A stretch of 64,000 bases of DNA from the NCBI GenBank assembly GCA_029747015.1, contig JAKOGI010001563.1, positions 62,001-126,000 on the forward strand, written 5' to 3'. The translations under genes were made by a program, and so were the position numbers. This DNA comes from Carnegiea gigantea (Eukaryota; Streptophyta; Magnoliopsida; Caryophyllales; Cactaceae). The notes under the pieces are model-generated. The model saw only the letters and a program-made list of their open reading frames with translations. It was not told the origin of the DNA and ran no database searches. Of this stretch, positions 11,539 to 21,685 are shown piece by piece (positions within the stretch are counted from its first letter, which is position 1; the number at the start of each line of letters is the position of its first letter).

Positions 11539-12672
11539 TGATAGAGATCCCTCAAGGCTATATGTTGCATTCAAATGAGTTAAGGTAAATTATATTGAGT
11601 AGCCAAACTCTAAGAAAAGACCTACATTTTGCTAGGAACACAAACAATAGGTCACAGGTTCAAAATAGTGCAGCAATCTGATTTTGAGAATCAAATTACT
11701 TAGGCCTCCTTGAAATTTAAGTCCAATATTTTTGCATACTTTGGTTCCTTAAGATGTTAACTATCAAGACCAACTAAGAAATTCAGGTTAAATCAGGTAC
11801 AAAGTGAAAACCCAAAGCTATTTTCCAAACTGTGCTGGATTCTACCTGGTTCTATTTGCTTGGTGTTTTAGGCCACTAAAAGTCAATTAAACCTTTTTTT
11901 CTTAACAAGGGGGTTTTTATACATCATGAGGTTTCCCCATAAGCAAGAAAATCAAGTCTAAGTCAATTCAAAGCAAGGGAAATTTGATGCACAAAACCGC
12001 CCAGAATCGGTTCCTTGCACCCGGTTGGCTCCTTTGGTGGTTACTCCTTTTTGCCATCCGATCAAGGCCTAGCATCATCATTGATTGTTAAAAGAAGTTG
12101 GAAACACAATCATAAGCACTTTTGGGCTTAGTAAGGTGCACTAACAATGGGAATCAAGGAAAGAAAGGCAAGTGAGCTAGGATTGGTTTGCCGTAAAGTA
12201 GATGTTCCCAGCAGCCTGTTTCTCTCTCCTCCATGTGCAAACAGCTTAGTTAGAGGTTTCCTAAGCATGATGAAACCTCTAAACCTTCAAGGTAGCCAAG
12301 GGAGGATGTGTATAAGTACGCATAGAGCTCACTTTGTAAAAGCATATTTGAACTTTGAGTGAAAGGAAGTTAAGCTTTGCTCTTTTGAGTTTCTTAAAAT
12401 ACTTTACTTGCTTATCCTAATTTAGGCTGAGTTAGATGGTGATCAAGTGAGTCTTAACTCTTGTTTAGGTGGTTTTTCTGTATCCTAAGCAAGGTTAAGT
12501 GCCCTAAGCTTGTTCTTGGTAGTGATCTCTATATCTAAGAATTAGTTTGAATACACTCTATTATGTCATTATTCATTTGAATTCATCCTAATTCAAGCTT
12601 AAGTTCTCTTTGAACTTAGGTAACTTACATTCCCCTTTTAAGTGTGAGTTTAGTTTGGTCATGTATCCATCC
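11539..12672 (+). repeat. Element C, 3' LTR
   Basis: This is a direct copy of 8590-9852, starting TGATAGAGATCCCTCAAGG, with an internal deletion of about 130 bp near 12245. Its downstream end runs straight back into B-family LTR sequence. Confidence 0.75.
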
Positions 12673-12825
12673 AATATTTTGCTTCACCTTGGAAGAGGGT
12701 TGTGATACCTCGATTATTGGTCATGAAAGTTCCTAAGTAAAGAGAAATTGCTTGATCTATTCTTGAACCGAGTAATTGCTTGGTTGACTTAATCCCTTGA
12801 ATATTTATCCATCAGATTAGATAGT
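12673..12825 (+). repeat. Family B2 LTR, segment 2 of 3
   Basis: The sequence resumes the B LTR exactly where 8589 left off (TTGCTTCACCTTGGAAGAGG, then the piece matching 2200-2110 reversed). It stops at the ATAGT before element A1. Confidence 0.8.
12821..12825. other. Target-site duplication ATAGT, left copy (partner 31332-31336)
   Basis: ATAGT precedes A1 and recurs immediately after it. The uninterrupted B LTR at 1968-3221 (read in reverse) carries a single ATAGT in the same context, which confirms an insertion. Confidence 0.9.
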
Positions 12826-14210
12826 TGATGTAAATTCCGCAAGTATACGGTTTGTCGTTGTTGGAATTACGGATGTCGTCCTTAGAGATGATTGTGACAT
12901 TAGATTACCAAAAAAAAAAAATTCTAAATCAAAATACTAAATTAGATTACCAAAAATTTTTGCCAAAGTAAGAAACAGGAACCAACTCCAAATAAGTGCA
13001 ACCTACTAACAGTTAATTAACTAACCAAAGCTTTGGAATCTGATTCTCTATTGCTACAGGGTAGAATGAAGCAACTTTGAATCTGAAAATTCTAAATTAA
13101 AATTTTGATTTCCAAACAAGTAAATAACCCCAAAATTCAAGTTAAACCAATTATAAACTAAAACATAAATCTGAAAACTAAAACTGTGAGAAGTGAATAA
13201 AAAACATGAGCTGAAACTACTCTCTGAACTCTCTGTTTTTGACCTCCATTTTAAGCGCTCAACCCTACAGCCATTAGTCCATTCATTGCCCCTAAATAAT
13301 GGTTGCCATTAACACCTTGAAACCGTTAGATTTATGATGGTGATGATGATGGATTAAATGACAAGGGAAGAAAGAGAGTACCAAATGGAGAGGAAGACGA
13401 AGGGGTACGGTTCCTATTATGTTCGTTTGTTCGATTCTTTTGGGTTACATAATGAAGAAGATGAAGGGTAGGGGTGGAGGAACCTAGCTCAGGTGCGTGG
13501 CTCTGTGAGTTTGAGAGAGAGATAGAGAGAAAGTAACAGCTAAAATAAGGAATGGAGGCAGATGAGCTGTCCAACTTTTGGGATTCTCGAACGGCAGAAT
13601 GGTGAGGAAGAAGAAGGGACATGGGTAACTGCTGAATGTGATAATGAGGCAATGAATGTTGATGAACGATGAAAGAGGAAAGAGAGAGATCGAGCAGCGG
13701 TTGTGATGAAGGAGGAAGACACAGAGCCACCATGCTCTGTATTCGGGTTTGCTGGGCAGTGGCTTTCGAGTTTCCCGGGTTGGAAACCGACAAGGAAGAA
13801 GAAGAGCTAGGGGGAGGAAGAAGGCCAAGCTCACGTGCCCAGCACGTGTGTCTTTAGAAGAAGCAGTCCAGTCCAAAGAGAAAAAAGAGAGAACAGTCCA
13901 GCCCAGAGAGAAAAGAAAGAAAGGAGAAGAAGAGAGGGAGGGTGGACTGGGTTGCATGTGGGCCTTGGGTGGAAGACATCAGGGCCAGGTCCAGAGAGAG
14001 GGAAAAGGGCGCTAGGTTGCTTGCTTCTTTCCATTCCTTTTTTTTCTCTTCTCTTGATCTAATCTTTGAGTGCATTATTCATTTTTTCTCCAAATTGTCC
14101 AATCCCTACAAAATGAACAAAAAAATTATTAAAATTCTGATTTAATGATTTATTGCGAACAAATAATAAATTATAAACGGCTATAGAAAACCATAATTTA
14201 TGGTTGAAGA
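12826..14210 (-). repeat. Element A1, 3' LTR (single copy, 1385 bp)
   Basis: The plus strand begins TGATGTAAATTCCGC and ends in the stretch ATTTATGGTTGAAGA. It carries the whole LTR: the U5 end (left), a short GA run near 13510, the G-box pair at 13832-13848, and about 200 bp of U3 (14010-14210) that in the array occurs only in the outermost unit (to 31331). Confidence 0.85.
13832..13848. promoter_or_regulatory. Paired G-box (CACGTG) in A-family LTR
   Basis: Two CACGTG palindromes lie 11 bp apart, start to start, in the LTR. CACGTG and its ACGTG core are the known binding sites of plant bZIP and bHLH/PIF regulators. The pair recurs, partly mutated, in the array units (for example near 21980, 23153, 26197). 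A2's LTR has CACGTG near 35723. A regulatory role for the LTR is inferred. Confidence 0.5.
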
Positions 14211-14226
14211 AATACCCCCACACTTG
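14211..14226 (-). promoter_or_regulatory. Polypurine tract of A1
   Basis: Minus strand reads CAAGTGTGGGGGTATT next to the LTR terminus. A near copy of the core AAGTGTGGGGGT occurs again inside the element at 15827-15842. Confidence 0.7.
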
Positions 14227-15826
14227 AATTTTGCTCGCCCTCTAGTAAAAGAAAACCAGAAATCCTAGGAAATAAAATAAAATCCTTACTCACATTCGTA
14301 GGAATCATGATTGCACTTAGCATGTGCAACAAGCCCTTTAAACCTCTAGGTTACGCCTAGTGGACGAGTAAGGTCTCGTGAGGGTTTGCAGAAGATATAT
14401 CCACAAAATCTACAAAAGAAGACAAAAAATAAAAACTCGAAATTTTTTTTGGTTTTTTCATAAAAATTTATATTTACAACATCGGGGAAAACTATATACA
14501 CATTCCAATTTACTATGTCACTCAAGTAACCAAATAATTAGATCGCATATAAACACAATGTACACATCAAGAAACTCTTAATCCCCACTGATGATATCTA
14601 TACATAATCTTTCACCCACTTAAGAAATTATGTATAAGCGTGACTGGTAGAACCTCACTTTAAGGAAATGTGGAGCACTCACACTCATGTGTTTAAAATA
14701 TAACAAGGTTCACTCAATTCTCTTCTAGTAATACAAACTACCATAGGCTTGGTAAGATTCTCGATTCTCCACTACCAGAATGCAACATGCAAAATAATAA
14801 TCAAGAGGACTTTTGAGGGTTGTAATGGGGTTAAAGGCAAAGGGTAAGAGAGGGACAAATGATTTGGGAAATGAAGAGCTAAAAGCCATAGCTAATGAGC
14901 AACCAACACTTACACCGATTATAATGAGAACACATTCTCTCAAAATAGAAAATAAGAACACACCCCAATTAAATTAACCATGGGAAATGAGTATATATAT
15001 AGTGCTACATCTATACCAAACATTCTTATTCATAACTCCTTTTGAATTTTTGAGATTTTTTTAAACTTTTTTTTTCATTTTTCCTTAGAAATGTTTTCCA
15101 TTTTTTCATTTTTTTCTGTTGCTTTTTTTTACTTTTTTTCTTTTTTTTTTAAAAATAAGAAAATGAATGATGGCATATATAAGAGCAATACGACTCAATT
15201 TCCAAATGGTCACCATAACACTTCCCCGTATATAACTAAAATCAACCCCTAAATTCATAAAATACCCAAAAGTCACCCTTCAAATAATATAAGTGTTGCC
15301 TCACCAGCCTTGGCTTAGGTGTAGGACATGTGTTTAGGCCATCGCTAAAGTGAAGGGTTCATAACAAAAACAGTTAAGACTCAAAGGGCTAACAAAGGGT
15401 AAAACATTCGAATCAACAGTGACAACTTGGCTAAGTAGCTCACAAAAACAAAAGAATGCTTCTATCATATTATCATAATGCACATGCTAAATGTGATTTC
15501 ATAGAGAATCAAAGCAAGTTCTAGAGATGTAATCATGGAAGAGACACATATGAACGAAAAATATGAGACTAAAAATGATGAATTAGTCTATAAGGCTCAA
15601 AATCTCACAGGTTATCTACCAAATTCTAGCTTGCTTAGAATTAATGTCGATGGTTAGGATCGTATATAAACATCATACTTTAGAACTAAGTTCTATCGAT
15701 GCACACCACATCTATATACAATCTAATATTAAAGGGTTCAAGAACATAGTCAATCAAAAATAGCACATACATTTATTTTCAAAAATTTCTAGTTTTTTTT
15801 TAAAATTTTTAAATTTTCAAAGTTTC
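14227..15826 (-). other. A1 3' non-coding interior
   Basis: No coding sequence is seen. The segment is homologous to 38040-38960 of A2 (plus strand) and, near 14290-14400, to 43560-43680 of E. It contains hairpin 2. Poly-T and poly-A runs (15050-15160) break any reading frame. Confidence 0.7.
14311..14329 (-). promoter_or_regulatory. Conserved RNA hairpin 2 (copy in A1)
   Basis: A perfect 6-bp stem TTGCAC / GTGCAA surrounds the loop ATGCTAA, read on the element strand. A2 (38893-38911) has the same bases. E (43579-43597) has TTGCAT / ATGCAA, where both sides of the closing pair changed together. It sits in a block of about 100 bp conserved in A1, A2 and E. Confidence 0.6.
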
Positions 15827-15842
15827 CCGACCCCCACACTTA
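15827..15842 (-). promoter_or_regulatory. Interior polypurine-like tract of A1
   Basis: The element strand reads AAGTGTGGGGGTCGGG about 1.6 kb before the terminal purine tract, whose core AAGTGTGGGGGT it repeats. Equivalent interior tracts occur in A2 (about 37999) and E (44541-44560). It could act as a central primer for plus-strand DNA, as in some other retroelements; this is inferred from position and sequence only. Confidence 0.4.
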
Positions 15843-16011
15843 AATCTCACAATGTCTTCATCTGTAGTGAAAGGAAACATAAAATAGAAAATAAAAACCA
15901 AAAAGAAAAACAAATACACAAAAAGAAAACAATGGCACCAAAATAAAGTAACAAGTATACACAAAAGAAAACAAAATAAAAAGAGGAGATAAAAGGAACA
16001 TTTATACCAGG

Positions 16012-16033
16012 TTGGGTGCAAAAGTACACCTAA
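16012..16033 (-). promoter_or_regulatory. Conserved RNA hairpin 1 (copy in A1)
   Basis: Element-strand arms TTAGGTG and CACCCAA enclose an 8-base loop; six of seven positions pair. It lies just downstream of the gag-like ORF, as in the other A, B and E copies, and is followed by CCTGGTATAAAT. Confidence 0.5.
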
Positions 16034-16054
16034 ACTACAGCCTCTAGGAATTTG

Positions 16055-17570
16055 CTAAAATAATGGCCGATGAAGCATTAGCCGCTCTATTTTAAGCGAA
16101 ACATTGCTATTCAAATCATAACCCATTAGAGCATGTAATAGCTTGTCAAATTGGCAAGAACAACTGTAAACTAGATTACAATAGTAAAAATGAAGGAGTT
16201 GGTGCCAAAAGAAATACATCCACCATACCAATGGAGCACAAGTAAGGGCTGTTTCAACTGTCAAATCGTTGGGCCCAATTAGGTATCAGATAGATGTACT
16301 CAGTATTAGCCAGTGAAGTGGTCAACGACCTAGAGATGTGATTATCACCAGGAATGAGTAGTCTAGGAAACATAGTGGGTCAGAAATTCACAAGTCTCCT
16401 AATTTCAAAAGGCGTAAGAGTTTGTTCGAAATCAAAATTCGCAATGATAAGATTATCAAAGTTGACAAATTCAGACTTGCCAGATTCAAAAAGGAAGTCA
16501 GTTTGGATGGGGTCAAAAGGAAAAGATTCATATTTAGCACATAAACCCTCATCAAAACTTTCATCGATATCAAACCCACATAAAAAAGATTCATATTCCA
16601 CAAAAAGAATATCATCATCAAAGTCCAAACTAGTAGGCTCAATTACATCCTCACTTGATTCCTGTAAAGACATAACTTCTGACTATCTTTATCATGATGC
16701 TCATCGTAAGTCATGACGCTCAGATCTAACTCACTAGGGTTCTTCACCCACCTCAAATTCACATGAGTGATTAAAAGAGGCAGGTGGATAAGCATAAATT
16801 AGGACATCTTCAATGATATCCTTAGGTGAGCTAGTGCGGGGTGCAATGTCAGTTGATAGAGACATAGGGAAGCGACTTTCTTGTTCTAGGCTAGGCATAG
16901 GCTCAACATCTTGTAAATTGGACCTAGATTGATAAGAGGGTTCAAAATCATACAAAGACTAACTTTAGGTTTCAGAGATCCTAAACTAGAGTCAGTCTCA
17001 TGCAAGTTAATATTGTCCCTACTATGGTTCAAATAGTTAAAATATTCTGTAATTTTCTATTTCATAGTCTCTACCATTTGATTAGTCATATCATTTACCT
17101 TCTTTTCAACACTTGTACGTGTAGCATCCACATAATCACGATATGGACAAGTGTGAACATCATGATTAGACGACTCACAGTAATCACAGAAAGTAGGAGA
17201 CACATGAGACTGAAATGGGTCATATAAATCCATAGAGTAGTCCTGATGGGAAGGATTAGCATGAAAAACAGACTAGTCATGAGTTGAGTATCTAAAATTC
17301 TCTTTAGCTTGTTCAAATGCATAGGTATCCTAAGCCAAGTTTTCTAAGAAATCCAAACCTTACCTTGACTTCTAGAGAATAATCCTATTAAACCTCTTGG
17401 ACAAATAGACTCAACATAACGCATAGATGCAAAATTCAAACTTACAGCAATGGCCTCACAAATTTTTCATTTTTGAAAATTTTGATTTGACTGAGCACGA
17501 TAATTATTAAGTCTCGTTAAATAACTCCAGAAAGGTTCATACTCGAATTGTGGGAGATTGAAAACTGGTA
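16055..17570 (-). pseudogene. A1 gag-like zinc-knuckle ORF, broken
   Basis: This is the single coding region of A1, spread over several frames. The N-terminal block VFNLPQFEYEPFWSYLTRLN (about 17567-17510) matches the start of the E and B ORFs. A CCHC knuckle (CDYCESSNHDVHTC) is at 17147-17188. Acidic segments follow, including YESF/FDPIQ/LFES repeats (16673-16380). The C-terminal block has WWMYFFW, then FDKLLHALM and LNSNV (16264-16055). The order equals A2, and distantly B and E. Frameshifts and stops occur between most blocks. By the zinc knuckle it is probably a nucleic-acid-binding Gag relative. No named family is claimed. Confidence 0.7.
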
Positions 17571-18163
17571 TACTTGAAATGCTCTCTTTTTTTTCAATTG
17601 TAAGAATTTTCAATTTGTTAGGGTTTTTAAATTTTTAATTTTTTTTGAGTTTTTTTTAATGAGAAAACAAAGCAAATCAAAGACCCTAGAACACTAATTA
17701 GAAACTAATGACTAAAACAAAAAACAGAAACACACTCAAATAATTAAGTGAATAAAATAAAATAAGCTAACAAAAATAAAACTACGTGACCAAAATAAAA
17801 GAAAGACTCAAACATCAAATAATAACCTAACACAAAAAATAGAAAATAAACGCAAACACAAAAGAAGAGCATTTTTTTCTGATTCTTTTTTGTTGTTTCC
17901 GCTGCTTCTGTGTCTGTTTCCTACGCAATATCCAAACTATTAGTCCTTTTTTTTAGCAGAAAATAATAACCAAAATCAAAATTAAATGGACCAAAATAAA
18001 ATCCAAAATGGAAACTCTAATCGAAAATCACAAAAAAGAAATCTCAACTAAACTAAAACAACTAAAACCAAACTAACGCACACAAACTCGAAAAATCAAA
18101 GATATGAAACAAAAATGAAATTGTTAAACGACTCAACGCAACCTAATTTCACAAGTCATCCAT
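17571..18163 (-). other. A1 leader between primer site and gag-like ORF
   Basis: About 590 bp, A-rich on the plus strand, with no open frame of note. It corresponds to the untranslated leader of the element. Confidence 0.6.
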
Positions 18164-18180
18164 CCCCTGCAACGGCGCCA
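18164..18180 (-). promoter_or_regulatory. Primer binding site of A1 (tRNA-Asp type)
   Basis: Element strand reads TGGCGCCGTTGCAGGGG, one base off the standard plant tRNA-Asp site. It starts six bases inside the LTR end at 18187. It is the best-preserved landmark that sets the element's orientation. Confidence 0.85.
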
Positions 18181-18499
18181 AAAACTTCTTGTAAATTCCG
18201 CAAGTATATGGTTTATCGTTGTTGGAATTACGGATGTCGTCCTCAGAGATGATTGTGAAACTAGATTACCAAAAAAAATTCTAAATCAAAATATTAAATT
18301 AGATTACCAAAAATTATTTCCGAATAGGAAACAGGAACCAACTCCAAATAAATGTAACCTACGAACACTTAGCCGTAATTAACCAACCAAAGCTTTACAA
18401 TCTAATTCTCTATTGCCGCAGGGTAGAACAAAGCAACTTTGAATATGAAAATTCTGAATTAAACTTTTTTCAACCAAGTAAACAAACCCTAAATTCAAG

Positions 18500-19249
18500 T
18501 TACACCAATTATGAACAAAAACCTAAATCTGAAAACCAAAACTGTGAGAAGTGAATCAAAAACATGAACTAAAAACTACTCTCCGAACTCTCTGTTTTCG
18601 ACCTCCATTTCAAGCGCTCCACCATGCAGCCTTCAGCCTCTTCATTGCCCCCAAACAATGGTCGCCATTCACACCTTGCAACCGTTAGATTTGTGATGGG
18701 CAACCGTTAGATTTGTGATGGTGATGATGATCGATTAAACGATAAGGGAAGAGCGAGAATAACAGATGGAGAGGAAGACGAAGGGGCATAGTTCCTGTTC
18801 TGTTCCTCTATTTGGTTCTTCGGGGTTACATAATGAAGAAGATGGAGCAAAGCGGTGGAGGAACCTAGCTCAGGTTACACCAATTATGAACATAAACCTA
18901 AATCTGAAAACCAAAACTGTGAGAAGTGAATCAAAAACATGAACTAAAAACTACTCTCCGAACTCTCTGTTTTCGACCTCCATTTCAAGCGCTCCACCAT
19001 GCAGCCTTCAGCCTCTTCATTGCCTCCAAACAATGGTCGCCATTCACACCTTGCAACCGTTAGATTTGTGATGGGCAACCGTTAGATTTGTGATGGTGGT
19101 GATGATCGATTAAACGATAAGGGAAGAGCGAGAATAACAGATGGAGAGGAAGACGAAGGGGCATAGTTCCTGTTCTGTTCCTCTATTTGGTTCTTCGGGG
19201 TTACATAATGAAGAAGATGGAGCAAAGCGGTGGAGGAACCTAGCTCAGG
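18500..19249. repeat. Near-identical 375-bp direct duplication inside first array unit
   Basis: 18500-18874 and 18875-19249 agree except for about three to five substitutions, for example TGCCCCCAAAC against TGCCTCCAAAC. This explains the 1568-bp length of the first unit and is much younger than the array itself. Confidence 0.9.
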
Positions 19250-20437
19250 TGTGTGGATCTGTGAGTTCAAGAGAGAGAGAGAAAGTAAGGGCTAAAATAG
19301 GGGATGGAGGCAGACGAATTGTCCGACTTTTGAGATTCTCGAACGACAGAATGGTGAGGGAGAAGAAGGGAGATGGTTAACTGTCGAATGTAATAACGAG
19401 GCAATGAATATGTATGAATGACGGTAGACGAGAGAGAGAGATTGAGCAGCGATTGTGATGAAGGAGGAAGACACAGAGCCACCATGCTCTGTATTCGAGT
19501 TTACTGGGTAGTGGCTTTCAGGTTTCCTAGGTTGGAAACCAACGATGCAGAAGACGAGCCCGGGGGAAAGAAGAAGGCCAAGCTCACGTGCCTTGCACAT
19601 ATGTCTTTTAGAAGAAGCAGGCCGATCTAGCAAGGAAAGAAAGAGAACAGTGTGGCCCAGAGAGAAAAGAAAGAAAGGAGAAGAAGAGAGGGAAGGCAGA
19701 CCGGGTTAAGTGTGGGCCTCGGGTGAAAGACGTCTGGGCCAGGTCCAGAAAACTTGTTGTAATTTTCTGAAAAGTATGTGGTTATTGTTGTTGAAATTAC
19801 GGATGTTGTCCTCAGAGATGATTGTGAAATTAGATTACCAAAAAATTCTACAACAATATGCAATATTAGATTACCAAAAATTCTTACCAAAATAGGAAAC
19901 ATGAACCAACTTTAAATAAGTGTAACCTACTAAGTTTTAGCCGTTATTAACCAATCAAAGCTTTGCAATCTGATTCTCTATTGACGTAAGGCAGAGCGAA
20001 GCAACTTTGAATCTGAAAATTCTGAATTAAACTTTTCAATTCCAACCAAGTAAACAAACTCAAAATTCAAGTTACACCAATTATGAACTGAAACCTAAAT
20101 CTGAAAACTAAAACTGTGAGAAGTGAATCCAAAGTATGAATCGAAAACTACTCTCTGAACTCTCTATTTTGGACGTCCATTTCAAGCGCTCAACCCCAGC
20201 AGCCTTCAATCGCTATGTTGCCCCCAAATAATGGTCACCATTCACACCTTGAAACAGTTAGATTTATGATGGTGATGATGATGGATTTAATGATAAGGAA
20301 AGAGAGAGAGAAACAGATGGAGATGGAGACGAAGGGGCACGGTACCTGTTCTGTTCCTCTGTTCGGTTGTTCTGGGTTACATAATGAAGAAGATGAAGTG
20401 AAGGGTGGAGGAACCCAGCTCAGGTGCGTGGCTCTGT

Positions 20438-20443
20438 GAGTTC

Positions 20444-20474
<31 letters not shown>

Positions 20475-21646
20475 AGGGCCAAAACAAGGGATAGAGGAAG
20501 ACAAACTGTCCGATTTTTGGGGTTCTCGAATGGTAGAATAGTGAGGAAGAAGAAGGGAGATGGGTAACCGTCGAATGTGACAATGAGGCCATGAATGTTA
20601 ATGAATGATGGAAGAGAGAAGAGAGAGATCGAGTAGCGATTGTGATGAAGGAAGAAGGCACAAAGCCACTGCGCTTTGTATTCGGGTTTGCTGGGCAGCA
20701 GGTTTTCGGTTTCCTGGGTTGGAAATCGACGAGGAAGAGGAAAAGCAGGGGGGGAAGAAGAAGGCTAAGCTCATGTGCCCAACACTTGTGTCTTTTAGAA
20801 GAAGCAGGTTGGTCCAGAGAGAAAAGAAAGAGAACAGTTCGGCCCCGAGAGAAAAGAAAGAAAGGAGAAGAAGAGAGGGAGGGTAGACCGAGTCACGTGT
20901 GGGCCTCGGGTGGAAGATCTCTAGCTAGGTCCGGAAAACTTGTTATAACTTTCTGCAAGTATACAGTTATTGTTGTTGGAATTATGGATGTCGCCCTCAG
21001 ACGTGATTGTGAAATTAGATTACCAAAAAAATTTTAAAACAAAATGCTATATTAGATTACCAAAAATTCTTACCAAGATAGGAAACAGGAACCAACTCCA
21101 AATAAGTGCAACCTAGTAAGTCTTTGCTGTAATTAACCAACCAAAGCCTTGCAATCTGATTCTCTATTGCCGCATGGCAGAACGATGCAACTTTGAATCT
21201 AAAAATTCTGAATTAAACTTTTGATTTCCAACCAAGTAAACAAACCCAAAATTCAAGTTACACCAATTATGAACTGAAACCTAAATCTAAAAACTAAAAT
21301 TGTGAGAAGTGAATCAAAAATATGAATCGAAAACTACTCTCCAGGCTCTCTGTTTTCGACGTCCATTTCAAGTGCACAACCCTTGCAGCCTTCAGCCCCT
21401 TCATTGCCCCCAAATAATGGTCGCCATTCACACCTTGAAATTGTTAGATTTATGATGGTGATGATGATTTATTAAATGATAAGGGAAAAGAGAGAGTAAT
21501 AGATTAAGATGGAGACGAAGGGGCACAGTTCTTGTTTTGTTCCTCTATTCTTTTTTTTCTAAGTTACATAATAAAGAAAATGAGGCGAAGGGGTGGAGGA
21601 ACCCGACTCAGGTGCGTGGCTCTGTGAGTTCGAGAGAGAGAGAGGG

Positions 21647-21685
<39 letters not shown>

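Larger units (their letters stand above)
8590..12672 (+). mobile_element. Element C: gag-only Ty3/gypsy-like element (TR-GAG type)
   Basis: Two direct LTRs (8590-9852 and 11539-12672) flank a 1.7-kb interior that codes only for a gypsy-type Gag. A polypurine tract precedes the second LTR. The element splits a B-family LTR. The flanks GGTGT (8585-8589) and AATAT (12673-12677) differ by three G/A changes and replace GGTAT of the uninterrupted LTR, so they fit a decayed target duplication. The second LTR lacks about 130 bp present in the first. The arrangement matches terminal-repeat elements with only a GAG domain described in plants. Confidence 0.75.

Noticed and set aside
13332..14145. Overlapping open frames of 60-157 codons in the A1 3' LTR
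   Set aside because: They overlap on both strands, are low-complexity (Ser/Leu/Pro or Arg/Lys/Glu rich), and recur with the LTR. LTR DNA, not protein genes.
16354..16716. 120-codon plus-strand frame over the A1 ORF
   Set aside because: Antisense shadow of the minus-strand gag-like ORF, whose acidic blocks match A2.
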